A DNA stretch of 64,000 bases, from positions 1 to 64,000 of the forward strand of contig NZ_KB891218.1 of the NCBI RefSeq assembly GCF_000373365.1, given 5' to 3'. The position numbers and the translations under genes were made by a program. Shown here in pieces: positions 29,791-39,855 of this stretch. Source of the stretch: Parafrankia discariae (GTDB lineage Bacteria > Actinomycetota > Actinomycetes > Frankiales > Frankiaceae). Numbering within the stretch: the first letter of the stretch is position 1; each line of letters opens with the position of its first letter. Below the pieces are notes generated by a model that had not been told where the DNA came from, made no database searches, and saw only the letters and a list, made by a program, of their open reading frames with translations.

Positions 29791-30268
29791 CTGTGGCGTG
29801 ATGCATAGGCGTTCCGATTGCCGGGCCGTTGGTAACGGCCCGTAACGGACGCCGCCGGAAGGTGCTGAGGTCGTGAGGCGTCGACACGTTCCGGTGCCGT
29901 CGGCGTTCAATGCGTCGCGGATTCGCGCCACCCGATCAATCGCCAGCGGGCCGTGAGGAGTTGTCGCCGAATGTCTTGGGACTAAAGTCCCAGGGTTCGG
30001 TGATGGCGATCCCGATCCGTTTGGCGTGCACCGGCCGGGTCCACCCGTGTGGTCACCCGACCGGGTTCCCATTGACGGCCGCATACCATCAGGGCGAACG
30101 GGGGAACCCGTACTTTGATGGCATCTTGATGACGATGGTCCGTTGGCTGACGGTAGGGGACGGCGGGCGCCGGGGGGCGCCGGGCCGGCCGTCGCCGGCG
30201 CGGCCCGTCCACCCCGTCCACCCCGTCCGGACCTGCGTGACCCCGTGGAGGGGCTCTAAGGTGTCGGA
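29791..30268. other. Gene-free spacer between mihF and gmk
   Basis: Apart from the mihF hairpin and the gmk promoter at the far end, I see nothing recognisable. A GTCC/CCCC pyrimidine-rich stretch lies near 30200-30235. Confidence 0.5.
29822..29842 (+). terminator. Hairpin downstream of mihF
   Basis: CGGGCCGTT and AACGGCCCG form a perfect nine-base-pair stem with loop GGT, 31 bases past the mihF stop. No U-run follows. Confidence 0.55.
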
Positions 30269-30269
30269 A
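30257..30269 (+). promoter_or_regulatory. Leaderless promoter of gmk
   Basis: TAAGGT at 30257-30262, six bases, then ATG at 30269. Same geometry as at rarA, rpe and argF. No Shine-Dalgarno is present before the ATG, consistent with a leaderless message. Confidence 0.6.
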
Positions 30270-30847
30270 TGGGACTGACCGTGTTGTCGGGGCCGTCCGG
30301 AGTAGGGAAGGGCACGGTCGTCGCCGCCGTCCGCCGGCTGCACCCCGAGGTGTGGGTGTCGGTGAGCGTGACGACGCGAGCGCCACGGCCGGGCGAGACG
30401 GACGGCGTCGAGTACCACTTCGCCGACGCGGAGGAGTTCGCCCACATGGTCAAGGTGGGGGAGTTCGTCGAGCACGCGATGTTCGCGGGGCACGCCTATG
30501 GCACTCCTCGGGGACCGCTCGAGGAGCGGCTGGCACAGGGCGTTCCCTGCCTGCTGGAGATCGAGCTGCAGGGCGCCCGGCAGGTCCGGTCGGCGATGCC
30601 GGGCGCCCGGTTCGTCTTCCTCGCCCCACCCACCTGGGACGAGCTCGTCCGTCGCCTCACCGGTCGGGGCACCGAGGCACCCGATGTGGTCCGTCGGCGC
30701 CTCGACCGGGCCCGCATCGAGCTGGCGGCCGAGACGGAGTTCGACGAGGTCGTGGTGAACGACGAGGTCACGGCCGCGGCCGCGAAGCTGGTCGGGCTGA
30801 TGACCGGTCGCCCGCGCGACGCGCACCGCGCGGCGGACGTCTCGTGA
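30269..30847 (+). CDS. gmk: Guanylate kinase
   Basis: Gmk phosphorylates GMP to GDP. The 192-residue protein has the P-loop GPSGVGKGT at 8-16, the GMP-binding [34 protein letters not shown], and the ATP-side [10 protein letters not shown]. The ATG at 30269 gives the compact family start; there is no upstream alternative that fits. It heads the gmk-rpoZ-coaBC-metK stretch, an order common in actinobacteria. Confidence 0.96.
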   Translation: MGLTVLSGPSGVGKGTVVAAVRRLHPEVWVSVSVTTRAPRPGETDGVEYHFADAEEFAHMVKVGEFVEHAMFAGHAYGTPRGPLEERLAQGVPCLLEIELQGARQVRSAMPGARFVFLAPPTWDELVRRLTGRGTEAPDVVRRRLDRARIELAAETEFDEVVVNDEVTAAAAKLVGLMTGRPRDAHRAADVS

Positions 30848-31027
30848 CCGGCGGCCCGCCGCCGGCCCCTCGACCACCGGCCCTTCTGGTGCCACACCTC
30901 CCGGCCGCGAACGGCTCGGTGACGGGCTGTACCGGTTCTGGCTGTACTGTTACCCGGGACAGGGCTCGGCCCAGGCCGCCCACGGCAGGCCTGGAGCCGC
31001 CCGACCGCCCCACCCCGGAAGGACACC

Positions 31028-31312
31028 GTGTCCGGTACTGTCGCCCAGCCCGAGGGCATCACGAACCCGCCGATCGACGAGCTGCTCGAGGCCACCGACT
31101 CGAAGTACAGCCTCGTCATCTACGCGGCGAAGCGGGCCCGCCAGATCAACGCCTACTACTCCCAGCTCGGCGAGGGCCTGCTGGAGTACGTCGGCCCGCT
31201 GGTGGAGACGACCAGCGCCCAGGAGAAGCCGCTGTCGATCGCGCTCCGCGAGATCAACTCCGGTCTGCTCACGCACGAGACGATCACCGACCCGCTGCCG
31301 CCGGTCTCCTGA
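31028..31312 (+). CDS. rpoZ: RNA polymerase omega subunit
   Basis: Omega helps fold and assemble the beta-prime subunit. The 94 residues contain the family core [32 protein letters not shown] in pieces and the actinobacterial C-terminal part [19 protein letters not shown] start with AAGGA about five bases before. A hairpin lies 13 bases after the stop. A TACTGT box near 30940 could give it its own promoter. Confidence 0.96.
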   Translation: MSGTVAQPEGITNPPIDELLEATDSKYSLVIYAAKRARQINAYYSQLGEGLLEYVGPLVETTSAQEKPLSIALREINSGLLTHETITDPLPPVS

Positions 31313-31325
31313 CCCGCACGGTCAC

Positions 31326-31345
31326 CACGGGCCGCTCGGCCCGTG
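31326..31345 (+). terminator. Hairpin after rpoZ
   Basis: CACGGGCCG (31326-31334) and CGGCCCGTG (31337-31345) pair perfectly around CT, 13 bases past the rpoZ stop and followed by TT. It probably limits read-through into coaBC. Confidence 0.55.
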
Positions 31346-31409
31346 TTGGCGGCTCGGCCCGGGTCCGTTCCGCCGGTCCGGCTCGTCCCGCTCTGCTCGG
31401 CTGTCGCGC

Positions 31410-32714
31410 GTGACGGGCGGCGGGGTGGGGGTGACCGGCGCCGACCCGGCCGGGCCGCCGCGGCGGCCGCGGGTCGTGCTCGGCGTGTCCGGCGGCATCG
31501 CCTCGTACAAGGCCGTCGAGGTGCTGCGCCAGCTGACCGAGTCCGGCCACGACGTCCGCGTCGTGCCGACCGCCGCGGCGCTGCGCTTCGTCGGTGAAGT
31601 CACCTGGGCGGCGCTGTCCGGCCAGCCGGTGGTGACCGACCTGTTCACCGACGCGGAGGACGTGGCGCACGTCCGGGTCGGGCGGGAAGCCGACCTGGTG
31701 CTGATCGTGCCCGCCACCGCGGACCTGATGGCGCGGGCCGCGGCGGGGCGGGCGGACGACCTGCTCACCGGCACGTTGCTCACCGCCACCTGCCCGGTGC
31801 TCTTCGCTCCCGCCATGCACACCGAGATGTGGCAGCACCCGGCGACCCGGGCCAACGTCGCCCTGCTCCGCGAGCGGGGCGCCCTCGTGCTGGAGCCGGC
31901 CGTCGGCCGGCTGACCGGCGCCGACTCCGGGCCGGGTCGGCTGCCGGAGCCCGCCGAGATCGCCGCGGTCGCCCGGGCGGTCCTCGCCCGTGGGCGCGAC
32001 GGCGTGCGGCCCGACCTCGCCGGCCGCCACGTGCTCGTCAGCGCCGGCGGCACCCGCGAGTACCTCGACCCGGTGCGCTTCCTCGGCAACGCCTCCAGCG
32101 GGCGGCAGGGGTACGCCCTAGCCCGCGCGGCGGTGGCCCGCGGCGCGGCGGTCACCGTCGTGGCCGCCAACGTCGCCCTGCCCGACGTGGCCGGCGCGAC
32201 CACGGTGCCGGTGGGCTCGGCGGCCCAGTTGCGCGACGCGGTGCACGCCGCCGCCCCGCGCGCCGACGTCGTGATCATGTCGGCGGCGGTCGCCGACTTC
32301 CGGCCCGCCACCGAGCACAAATACAAGATCAAGAAGGAGTCGGCGGCGCCGGACGCCATCGAGCTGATCCGTAACCCGGACGTTCTGGCCGAGCTTGTCG
32401 CGAACCGCCGGCCCGGTCAGGTGCTGGTCGGGTTCGCGGCCGAGACGGGCGGACCCGACGCCGGGGTCCTCGACCTCGCCCGGGCGAAGCTCGCCCGCAA
32501 GCCGGTGGACCTGCTGGTGGTGAACCGGGTCGGGTCCGGGCTGGGATTCGAGGTGGAGCAGAACAGTGCCGTCCTCCTCGACGGCTCGGGCGGAGCGGCG
32601 GAGATCCCGCTGACCAGCAAGGATCTTCTCGCCCACCAGGTTCTCGACCGGATTGTCGGCGCACTGCGCGATCGAACCCGGCCGGTGCGAGTACCCCTGA
32701 GCGAACCTCGGTAA
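31410..32714 (+). CDS. coaBC: Bifunctional phosphopantothenoylcysteine decarboxylase / phosphopantothenate-cysteine ligase
   Basis: CoaBC carries out two steps of coenzyme A synthesis. Of 434 residues, the N-terminal CoaC flavoprotein part shows VVLGVSGGIASYKAVEVLRQL, the catalytic His region and PAMHTEMW; the CoaB part has VLVSAGGTREYLDPVRFLGN, NASSGRQGYA and the cytidylyl-acceptor motif AAVADFRP with KIKK. The GTG at 31410 has no clear ribosome binding site, and in-frame GTGs at 31425 and 31431 follow a G-rich stretch, so the exact start is uncertain by a few residues. Confidence 0.94.
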   Translation: MTGGGVGVTGADPAGPPRRPRVVLGVSGGIASYKAVEVLRQLTESGHDVRVVPTAAALRFVGEVTWAALSGQPVVTDLFTDAEDVAHVRVGREADLVLIVPATADLMARAAAGRADDLLTGTLLTATCPVLFAPAMHTEMWQHPATRANVALLRERGALVLEPAVGRLTGADSGPGRLPEPAEIAAVARAVLARGRDGVRPDLAGRHVLVSAGGTREYLDPVRFLGNASSGRQGYALARAAVARGAAVTVVAANVALPDVAGATTVPVGSAAQLRDAVHAAAPRADVVIMSAAVADFRPATEHKYKIKKESAAPDAIELIRNPDVLAELVANRRPGQVLVGFAAETGGPDAGVLDLARAKLARKPVDLLVVNRVGSGLGFEVEQNSAVLLDGSGGAAEIPLTSKDLLAHQVLDRIVGALRDRTRPVRVPLSEPR

Positions 32715-32756
32715 ACTGCGTCGGTATCAGTCCTGATCTCCCCAGGGGGTAGTCCA

Positions 32757-33953
32757 GTGGCGACGCGCCTTTTCACGTCCGAGTCCGTCACGGAAGGACA
32801 CCCGGACAAGATCGCTGACCAGGTCAGCGACTCCATCCTCGATGCCATGCTCAAGGACGACCCGAAGAGCCGGGTCGCCGTCGAGACCATGATCACCACC
32901 GGCCAGGTGCACGTCGCCGGCGAGGTGACCACCAAGACCTACGTCGACATCGCCTCGGTGGTCCGCGAGCGGATCCTGGAGATCGGTTACGACTCCTCCA
33001 AGAAGGGCTTCGACGGCGCGTCCTGCGGCGTGAGCGTCTCGATCGGCTCGCAGTCGCCCGATATCGCGCAGGGCGTCGACACCGCGCACGAGGCCCGCGT
33101 CGAGGGCTCCACCGAGGACGACCTCGACCGTCAGGGCGCCGGTGACCAGGGCCTGATGTTCGGGTTCGCCTGCGACGAGACCCCCGAGCTCATGCCGCTG
33201 CCGATCGCCCTGGCGCACAGGCTCGCCCGGCGGCTGTCCGCCGTCCGCAAGGACGGCCAGGTCGGCTACCTGCGTCCGGACGGCAAGACCCAGGTCACCA
33301 TCGAGTACGAGGACGGCAAGCCGGTCCGGCTGGACACGGTCGTCGTCTCCTCGCAGCACGCCGCCGACATCGACCTCGACACCCTGCTCGCGCCCGACGT
33401 CGCCGAGTACGTCGTGGAGCCGGAGCTCGCCCTCCTCGAGATCAGCACCGAGGGTCGCCGTCTGCTGGTGAACCCGACCGGCCGCTTCGAGATCGGTGGC
33501 CCCATGGGCGACGCCGGCCTCACCGGCCGCAAGATCATCGTTGACACCTACGGCGGGTACGCCCGGCATGGCGGCGGCGCCTTCTCGGGCAAGGACCCGT
33601 CCAAGGTCGACCGCTCGGCCGCCTACGCCATGCGCTGGGTCGCCAAGAACGTCGTGGCCGCGGGCCTGGCCAGCCGCTGTGAGGTCCAGGTCGCCTACGC
33701 GATCGGCAAGGCCCACCCGGTCGGTCTGTTCGTCGAGACCTTCGGCACGGGCAAGGTGCCGGACTCGCAGATCCAGGACGCCGTCACCCAGGTCTTCGAC
33801 CTCCGCCCGGCCGCGATCGTGCGGGACCTCGACCTGCTGCGCCCGATCTACGCGCAGACCGCCGCCTACGGGCACTTCGGCCGTCCCGAGCTGGACTTCA
33901 CCTGGGAGGCGACCTCCCGGGCCGACGCGCTCTCGGCCGCCGTCAAGGGCTGA
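32757..33953 (+). CDS. metK: S-adenosylmethionine synthase
   Basis: MetK makes SAM from methionine and ATP. The 398 residues carry [19 protein letters not shown], the ATP-binding [13 protein letters not shown], and the phosphate-binding [22 protein letters not shown] start with AGGGGG upstream. TAAACT near 32713 may be a -10 giving a leader of about 35 bases; no SAM riboswitch fold is evident in that short space. A classic terminator follows at 33970. Confidence 0.97.
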   Translation: MATRLFTSESVTEGHPDKIADQVSDSILDAMLKDDPKSRVAVETMITTGQVHVAGEVTTKTYVDIASVVRERILEIGYDSSKKGFDGASCGVSVSIGSQSPDIAQGVDTAHEARVEGSTEDDLDRQGAGDQGLMFGFACDETPELMPLPIALAHRLARRLSAVRKDGQVGYLRPDGKTQVTIEYEDGKPVRLDTVVVSSQHAADIDLDTLLAPDVAEYVVEPELALLEISTEGRRLLVNPTGRFEIGGPMGDAGLTGRKIIVDTYGGYARHGGGAFSGKDPSKVDRSAAYAMRWVAKNVVAAGLASRCEVQVAYAIGKAHPVGLFVETFGTGKVPDSQIQDAVTQVFDLRPAAIVRDLDLLRPIYAQTAAYGHFGRPELDFTWEATSRADALSAAVKG

Positions 33954-33969
33954 CGTCACCTGATCCGCC

Positions 33970-34024
33970 CGCAGGGGCGGAGTCGACCCCGGTGTGGGTC
34001 GGCTCCGCCCCTGCGCCTTTTCCG
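33970..34024 (+). terminator. Rho-independent terminator of metK
   Basis: CGCAGGGGCGGAG (33970-33982) pairs with CTCCGCCCCTGCG (34003-34015). A T-G wobble and six more pairs (CGACCC/GGGTCG) extend the stem to about 20 pairs with loop CGGTGT. CCTTTT follows. This is the clearest intrinsic terminator in the window. Confidence 0.92.
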
Positions 34025-34055
34025 GACGATCTGCTCTGCCGGACGATCTGCTCTG
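34022..34055. repeat. 17-base tandem duplication
   Basis: CCGGACGATCTGCTCTG occurs twice in tandem (34022-34038 and 34039-34055) between the metK terminator and priA. Confidence 0.9.
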
Positions 34056-34124
34056 CCGGGCGGGCGGCGGCGCGCGGGTGCCGGGGAGGCCGATCCTGTC
34101 CGCCGCGACTGGTACGAATGCGGC

Positions 34125-36557
34125 ATGGACGACGAGAGCGCGGTGATTCCGGGCCTTGCCGGCGCTGGGGCCGGTGTCGGCGCTGGCGTCGGCGTGGCCG
34201 CGGGCTCCCGTTCAGCGAGGCCGGGGGCGACCGCGGCGAAGTCGGGAACTGCCGCGGCGCGGGCGGCGACCGTCGCGGCGAAGCCGGGCGGCTCCGAGAA
34301 GCCCGGCGCGGTGGTCCCGGCTGACGAGCTGCCGATCGCCCGGGTCGTGGTCGACACCCCGCTCGTCCACCTCGACCGCCCGTTCGACTACCTCGTACCG
34401 GCCGCCATGGCCGGTACCGCGGTGCCCGGCTCGCGGGTGCGCGTCCGCTTCGGCGGGCGCCTGGTGGACGGGTTCGTCCTCGAGCGGTCCGAGCGGTCCG
34501 AGCACCCCGGGCGCCTCGCGCCGCTGGCCCGGTCGGTGTCGGCGGAACCGGTGCTCTCCGGGCCGGTCGCCCGCCTCGCCCGCGCCGTCGCCGACAGGTA
34601 CGCCGGGACGATGGCCGACGTGCTGCGCCTGGCCGTCCCGCCGCGTCACGCCCGCGCCGAGGCGGAGCCGGCCGTCACCGCGCCCGGGGATGCTTCCGGC
34701 ACTGGCGCCGCCGCGGTTTCTGCCCCGGACGCTGCGCCGGCCGTCACGGAGTGGTCGAGCTACCCCGACGGCCCCGACTTCCTGGCCGCGCTGTCCGGCG
34801 GGCACTCACCGAGGGCGATCTGGTGGGCGCCGCCGGGGCCCTCCTGGCCAGCCATGATCGCCGCGGCGGTCGCGGCCACGGTCGCCTCCGGGCGGGGCGC
34901 GCTCATCGTCGTTCCCGATCACCGGGACGCCGACCGCGTCGCCGCGGCGTTGACGCCTGCCGCGTCCGGGCCTGGGCCTGGGGCGGTGGGGGGAGGCGTA
35001 CCGGCCGTGCTGCGGGCCGATCTCGGCCCGGCGGAGCGGTACCGGCGCTTCCTGGCGGTCCGCCGCGGGCAGACGCGGGTGGTCGTGGGGACCCGTGCCG
35101 CGGTGTTCGCGCCCGTCGCCGACCTCGGCCTGCTCGTCGTCTGGGACGACGGGGACGACCTGCACTCCGAACTCCGGGCGCCCTACCCCCACACGCGCGA
35201 CGTGGCGGTCCTGCGGGCCCGGGAGGAGGGCTGCGCGGTGCTGGTCGGTGGGTTCTCCCCGTCGGTGGACGCCGAGGCCCTGGCCCGGGTGGGCTGGGCC
35301 GGCCGGCTGGCGACCGGCCGGGACGCCGCGCGGCGGCTCGCGCCCCGGGTGGAGGCGGTCGGCTCCGACTTCGAGGCGTCCATCGATCCGGCCGCGCGGG
35401 CGGCCCGGCTGCCCTCGCTCGCCGTGCGCGCCGCGCGCGCCGCGCTGGCCGGCGGCGCGCCGGTGCTGGTCCAGGTACCGCGGCGTGGATACCACCCGTC
35501 CATCGCGTGCGCGGACTGCCGCCGGCCGGCCCGATGTCGGAACTGCTCGGGCCCGCTGGGCCGGTCCGCCGCCGGGGCCGCACTGGCCTGCCGCTGGTGC
35601 GGCCGTCCGGTGCCGCGCCCCGCCGGCCATCCGCCGGTGGCCGGGCGGGAGCCCGTCCCGGGGCGGGCCGCGGTTTCCGCCGCCGGCGTGATGTCCGGCC
35701 GCGCGGTGTCCGGCCGTTCCGCGGTGTCCGGAGACTCCGCGGTGTCCGGGGGCGGCCCGGGTGGATGGCGGTGCGCGGGCTGCGGTGGGGCACGCCTGCG
35801 GGCGTCGGTGACCGGCGACCGCCGCACCGCCGAGGAACTGGGCCGGGCGTTTCCCGGCGTCCCGGTACGGATTTCCGGTCGTGACACGGTGCTGGCCACG
35901 GTGCCGGCCGAGCCGGCACTCGTGATCGCGACACCGGGCGCGGAGCCGGTCACCCAGGCGGGCTACGGGGCGGTCCTGCTCCTCGACGGCTGGGCGCTGC
36001 TCGGGCGCCCCGATCTGCGCGCCGGTGAGGAGACGCTGCGGCGGTGGATGGCCGCGGCCGCGCTGGCCCGGCCGGCGTCGGCCGGCGGGTTGGTGGTCGT
36101 GGCGGCGGATCTCGGGCTCGGCCCGGTGCAGGCGCTGGTGCGCTGGGATCCCGGGCTGTTCGTCGCCCGGGAGTCGGACGAGCGTGCCGAGCTTGGTTTC
36201 CCCCCGGTGAGCCGGGTGGCGGCGGTGGAGGGCACCCCCGCCGCGCTCGACGACCTGCTGGCGGCGGCCACGCTGCCGGCCGGCGCGGAGGTCCTGGGCC
36301 CGGTGCCGGTCCCGCGGCGGGAGTCGGGCCGTGGGGCCGGCGCGGAGCAGGCTGCCGGCCCCGGGCCCCCTCCCGGACCTGGGGCGGGGCCCGGCACCGG
36401 CCCGGGCCCGGGGGAGGAGTCCGAGCGTCTGATCATCCGGGTGCGCCGGGAACAGGGCGCCGACCTCGCCGCCGCGTTGCGGGCCGCCCGCGGCGTGCTG
36501 GACGCCCGCCGCGCCGGTCGGGTGCGCGTCCAGCTCGATCCGCTGATGATCGGCTGA
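34125..36557 (+). CDS. priA: PriA-like primosomal protein lacking a helicase active site
   Basis: Homologous to the replication-restart protein PriA, 810 residues. The 3'-DNA-binding domain starts at ARVVVDTPLVHLDRPFDYLVP near 74. The helicase signature is lost: where PriA has GxTGSGKTE, this protein has WAPPGPSWPAM, and the DEEH box is replaced by VVWDDGDDLH. The zinc region keeps eight Cys in four CxxC pairs (CADC, CRNC, CRWC, CAGC), split by a Ser/Val/Gly-rich insertion with repeated AVSG. A 70-residue low-complexity N-terminus precedes the core. Actinobacterial PriA proteins are known to lack helicase motifs. ATG start; TACGAA lies six bases before it. Confidence 0.9.
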   Translation: MDDESAVIPGLAGAGAGVGAGVGVAAGSRSARPGATAAKSGTAAARAATVAAKPGGSEKPGAVVPADELPIARVVVDTPLVHLDRPFDYLVPAAMAGTAVPGSRVRVRFGGRLVDGFVLERSERSEHPGRLAPLARSVSAEPVLSGPVARLARAVADRYAGTMADVLRLAVPPRHARAEAEPAVTAPGDASGTGAAAVSAPDAAPAVTEWSSYPDGPDFLAALSGGHSPRAIWWAPPGPSWPAMIAAAVAATVASGRGALIVVPDHRDADRVAAALTPAASGPGPGAVGGGVPAVLRADLGPAERYRRFLAVRRGQTRVVVGTRAAVFAPVADLGLLVVWDDGDDLHSELRAPYPHTRDVAVLRAREEGCAVLVGGFSPSVDAEALARVGWAGRLATGRDAARRLAPRVEAVGSDFEASIDPAARAARLPSLAVRAARAALAGGAPVLVQVPRRGYHPSIACADCRRPARCRNCSGPLGRSAAGAALACRWCGRPVPRPAGHPPVAGREPVPGRAAVSAAGVMSGRAVSGRSAVSGDSAVSGGGPGGWRCAGCGGARLRASVTGDRRTAEELGRAFPGVPVRISGRDTVLATVPAEPALVIATPGAEPVTQAGYGAVLLLDGWALLGRPDLRAGEETLRRWMAAAALARPASAGGLVVVAADLGLGPVQALVRWDPGLFVARESDERAELGFPPVSRVAAVEGTPAALDDLLAAATLPAGAEVLGPVPVPRRESGRGAGAEQAAGPGPPPGPGAGPGTGPGPGEESERLIIRVRREQGADLAAALRAARGVLDARRAGRVRVQLDPLMIG

Positions 36558-36685
36558 TGTCGGCGGCCCGGCCCGGGGCAGTCGGTCCGGTCCGCCGGGG
36601 CGCCGGTTCCCACGCGACCCGTAGCATGAAAGCGTCCGATCTCACTGGACCGAGGTCGGTCAGGTGACGACTTTTGGGAGTGACC

Positions 36686-37237
36686 GTGTCCGTCCGCGAT
36701 ATCCGCCTCCTCGGGGATCCGGTGCTGCGTACGGTCGCCGACCCGGTGGCGACCTTCGACCGGGAGCTGCGCCGCCTCGTTGACGATCTCGCCGACACCA
36801 TGCGCGACGCCGGCGGCGTCGGCCTCGCCGCGCCGCAGCTGGGGGTGTCGTTGCGCGTCTTCACGTACCTCGACGACTCGGACGACGTCGGGCACCTGAT
36901 CAACCCGGTCCTGGGGCCCTTCAGCGAGGAGATGATGGACGGCGAGGAGGGCTGCCTGTCGATGCCGGGGCTGGCATTCGACCTGCGCCGTCCGGAACGC
37001 GTCCTCGCCGTCGGCCAGAACTCCCACGGTGACCCGGTCACCGTCGAGGGCAGTGGCATCCTGTCCCGATGCCTGCAACACGAGACCGATCACCTCGACG
37101 GGATCCTGTTCATCGACCGTCTCGACAAGGAGACGAAGCGGGCGGCCATGAAGGCGATCCGCGAGGCGGAGTGGTCGGACGAGCCGAAGCCCACGGTCAA
37201 GGTGTCGCCGCACCCCCTGTTCGGCCGCGGGCGCTGA
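36686..37237 (+). CDS. def: Peptide deformylase
   Basis: Def removes the formyl group from nascent proteins. Three family motifs are intact: GVGLAAPQ (44-51), EEGCLSMPG with metal ligand Cys90, and QHETDHLDG with His132, Glu133 and His136. I chose the GTG at 36686, which follows GGGAG by five bases and gives MSVRDIRLLGDPVLRT (183 residues). A TTG at 36674 and a GTG at 36680 lie in the same frame. fmt follows 183 bases later, pairing formylation with deformylation. Confidence 0.95.
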   Translation: MSVRDIRLLGDPVLRTVADPVATFDRELRRLVDDLADTMRDAGGVGLAAPQLGVSLRVFTYLDDSDDVGHLINPVLGPFSEEMMDGEEGCLSMPGLAFDLRRPERVLAVGQNSHGDPVTVEGSGILSRCLQHETDHLDGILFIDRLDKETKRAAMKAIREAEWSDEPKPTVKVSPHPLFGRGR

Positions 37238-37407
37238 GCCGGCAGGCAAAGATCATCGCATTGGCCGTCCTCACCGCGATGGCCACCGGAACGGTGATCG
37301 GCACAGCGGTAGGGTCGACGATCGGGTCCGCCGCCGGGTCGATGATCGTGATGATGGTCGGGACGATTGGGTCCGCCGCCGGGAATCCGGCTCGGGAACG
37401 GCGCTGA
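37234..37407 (+). CDS. Possible small glycine-zipper membrane peptide
   Basis: Between def and fmt a frame opens at a CTG (37234) overlapping the def stop as CTGA, or at an ATG at 37279, and ends at 37407, 13 bases before fmt. The longer form has 57 residues: a short basic start (SRQAK), a hydrophobic stretch, then [16 protein letters not shown], a GxxxG-type glycine zipper, and a basic end (NPARERR). The DNA repeats GGGTCCGCCGCCGGG. It could be a genuine small membrane protein or chance high-GC coding. No homologue recognised. Confidence 0.25.
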   Translation: MSRQAKIIALAVLTAMATGTVIGTAVGSTIGSAAGSMIVMMVGTIGSAAGNPARERR

Positions 37408-37420
37408 GGGAGCTGCGGTC

Positions 37421-38356
37421 ATGCGTCTTGTCTTCGCCGGTACGCCGGCGGTCGCGCTGCCCAGTCTGCGCGCCCTGCTCGACAGTCCCCGCCATCAGGT
37501 GGTCGCAGTGGTGACCCGTCCCGACCGGCCCGCCGGCCGCGGCCGGCACCAGCGATCCTCACCGGTCCGCGAACTGGCGGACGAGCGTGGCCTGGAGGTG
37601 CTCGCCCCGGCCCGTGCCGGTGACCCCGACTTCCTCGCCCGGCTCGGCGAGATCGCCCCCGACTGCTGCCCGGTGGTCGCCTACGGCGCGCTGCTGCCCC
37701 GGCCGGCCCTCGACATCCCGAAGCGTGGCTGGGTGAACCTGCACTTCTCGCTGCTGCCCGCCTACCGCGGCGCGGCGCCGGTGCAGCGCGCCGTCCTCGC
37801 CGGGGAGGACATGACCGGCGCCAGCGTGTTCGAGATCGAGCCGGCCCTGGACTCCGGCCCGGTCTACGGGGTGCTCACCGAGCGGATCCGTCCCACGGAC
37901 ACCTCCGGGGACCTGCTCGACCGCCTCGCCGTCGCCGGCGCGCGGCTGCTGGAGGCGGTCATGGACGGCATCGAGGACGGCACCCTGCAGGCCCGCCCGC
38001 AGCCGTCCGACGGGGTCTCGCTGGCCCCGAAGCTCGCCGTCGAGGACGTCCGCGTCGACTGGTCGGCCCCGGCCGTCGCGGTCGACCGGCTGGTGCGGGC
38101 CGCCACACCGGCGCCGGGTGCCTGGACGACCTTCCGCGACCGGCGGGTCAAGCTCGGTCCCGTGCGGCCGGCGCCCGCGGGGCACGCTTCGCTGCCCCCC
38201 GGGCGGATCGCGGTGCCCGAGCGTGGGCTCGTACTGGTGGGGACGGCCACCGCGCCGGTGGTCCTCGACGAGGTCCGTCCCGAGGGGAAGGCGCCGATGC
38301 CGGCGGCCGACTGGATCCGCGGCCTGCGGCCCGGCTCGGACGAGGCGTTCGCGTGA
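37421..38356 (+). CDS. fmt: Methionyl-tRNA formyltransferase
   Basis: Fmt formylates initiator Met-tRNA. The 311-residue protein opens [16 protein letters not shown], and carries the folate-binding and catalytic region [19 protein letters not shown] and [13 protein letters not shown]. The C-terminal tRNA-binding domain includes [16 protein letters not shown] 37421 has GAGGGAG eight bases upstream; the longer frame upstream is not family-like. The stop overlaps rsmB (GTGA). Confidence 0.96.
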   Translation: MRLVFAGTPAVALPSLRALLDSPRHQVVAVVTRPDRPAGRGRHQRSSPVRELADERGLEVLAPARAGDPDFLARLGEIAPDCCPVVAYGALLPRPALDIPKRGWVNLHFSLLPAYRGAAPVQRAVLAGEDMTGASVFEIEPALDSGPVYGVLTERIRPTDTSGDLLDRLAVAGARLLEAVMDGIEDGTLQARPQPSDGVSLAPKLAVEDVRVDWSAPAVAVDRLVRAATPAPGAWTTFRDRRVKLGPVRPAPAGHASLPPGRIAVPERGLVLVGTATAPVVLDEVRPEGKAPMPAADWIRGLRPGSDEAFA

Positions 38357-39828
38357 GCGTCTCCGCGCCCCGCAGGGGCGGCACCACGGACCCGGCCCGC
38401 CTGCTCGCCTGGGAGGTGCTGCGCGCCGTCGACGAGCGGGGCGCCTACGCCAACCTGCTGCTGCCCGCGCTGCTGTCCGGGCGCCGGCTCTCCCCCCGCG
38501 ACCGGGGTTTCGCCACCGAGCTGACCTACGGATCGCTGCGGGCCCAGGGCACGCTGGACGGCGTCCTGAACACGGTGACCAGCCGGCCCGTCGCCAGCGT
38601 CGACCCGCCGGTGCGCGACGCGCTCCGGCTGGGCGCCTACCAGCTGCTGTCGACCCGGGTGCCGCCCCGCGCGGCGGTCGCCTCGACGGTCGACCTGGTC
38701 CGGGCCACCTGCGGGGAGCGCCCGGTGCGTTTCGCGAACGCGGTGCTGCGCCGGGTCGCCGCGCGGATCGAGGCGGCGGCCGGCGACATCGCGGTCCTGC
38801 TCTCGGCCCCGGACATCGCCGCGGACCCGGCCGGCCATCTCGCGGTGGTCACCGCGCACCCTCGCTGGATCGTCGACGTCGTGCTCGACGCCCTGGGCGG
38901 GGACGTCGCCGGCGCGCACGCCGCGCTGGCCGCCAACGACACCCGGCCGACCGTGCACCTGGTCGCCAGGCCAGGCCGGATCGACGCCGAGACGCTGGTG
39001 GCGCAGGCCGCCTCGGTCGGCCTGGGGGCGCGGCGCGGCGCCGGCTCGCCCTACGCCGTCCACCTGGACGGGGGAGACCCGGGCACGCTGCCCGCCGTCG
39101 CGGCCGGCGACGCCTCGGTGCAGGACGAGGGCAGCCAGCTGGTCACCCTGGCGCTCGCCTCGGTCTCCACCGTCGGCCGGGACACCGGGCTGACCGTGGA
39201 CCTGTGCGCCGGGCCCGGCGGCAAGTCCGCCCTGCTGGCCGCGCTGCAGGCCGCCGGTGGTCCGGCGCGGGCTCTCGATAATCCGGCGCGGGTCGCCGGT
39301 GATCCGGCGCCGGCCGGTCGGCTGCTCGCGCTCGAACCGCGAGCGGCGCGGGCCGGCCTGGTCGCCGCCTCGCTCGCCGGGTTCCCGGCCGCCCTGGCGG
39401 TGCGCGCCGACGGGCGGTTCCCGCCGGTGCGCCCCGGTACGGCCGACCGGGTGCTGGTGGACGTGCCGTGCTCCGGCCTCGGCGCGCTCCGGCGCCGGCC
39501 CGAGGCCCGCTGGCGGCGCACGCCCACGGACGTCGCCGCGCTGGTGCCGTTGCAGCGCCAGCTCCTCGTCGCCGCGCTGGACCTGGTCCGCCCGGGCGGG
39601 GCGGTGGCCTATGTCACCTGCTCGCCGCACCCGGAGGAGACGTCCGAGGTGGTCACCGCGATCGCCCAGCAGCGGGGGGACGTGGCCATCCTCGACGCCC
39701 GGCGCTGCCCGCCGTTCGCCGACGGTCTGCCGGGCGGCCTCGGGGACGGCCCGTTCGTCCAGCTCTGGCCGCACCTGCACGGCACCGACGCGATGTTCCT
39801 GGCGCTGCTGCGCCGGGCGGACCGCTGA
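38353..39828 (+). CDS. rsmB: 16S rRNA (cytosine-967-C5)-methyltransferase
   Basis: RsmB (Sun/Fmu) methylates C967 of 16S rRNA. Of 491 residues, the N-terminal NusB-like RNA-binding domain spans about 10-140 ([35 protein letters not shown]). The SAM domain begins with [15 protein letters not shown]. The two catalytic cysteines lie in [19 protein letters not shown] and [11 protein letters not shown] short Ala/Gly/Pro insertion ([20 protein letters not shown]) follows the SAM loop. Coupled to fmt by GTGA. Confidence 0.94.
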   Translation: MSVSAPRRGGTTDPARLLAWEVLRAVDERGAYANLLLPALLSGRRLSPRDRGFATELTYGSLRAQGTLDGVLNTVTSRPVASVDPPVRDALRLGAYQLLSTRVPPRAAVASTVDLVRATCGERPVRFANAVLRRVAARIEAAAGDIAVLLSAPDIAADPAGHLAVVTAHPRWIVDVVLDALGGDVAGAHAALAANDTRPTVHLVARPGRIDAETLVAQAASVGLGARRGAGSPYAVHLDGGDPGTLPAVAAGDASVQDEGSQLVTLALASVSTVGRDTGLTVDLCAGPGGKSALLAALQAAGGPARALDNPARVAGDPAPAGRLLALEPRAARAGLVAASLAGFPAALAVRADGRFPPVRPGTADRVLVDVPCSGLGALRRRPEARWRRTPTDVAALVPLQRQLLVAALDLVRPGGAVAYVTCSPHPEETSEVVTAIAQQRGDVAILDARRCPPFADGLPGGLGDGPFVQLWPHLHGTDAMFLALLRRADR

Positions 39829-39842
39829 CCGGCGGGCCTGGA

Positions 39843-39855
39843 TACGCTCGCCGCG
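39843..39855 (+). promoter_or_regulatory. Leaderless promoter of rpe
   Basis: TACGCT at 39843-39848 is followed by exactly six bases and the GTG at 39855. No Shine-Dalgarno precedes the GTG. Confidence 0.6.

Noticed and set aside
32715-32756. SAM riboswitch before metK
   Set aside because: The leader from the likely promoter is about 35 bases, too short, and no SAM riboswitch motif is present.
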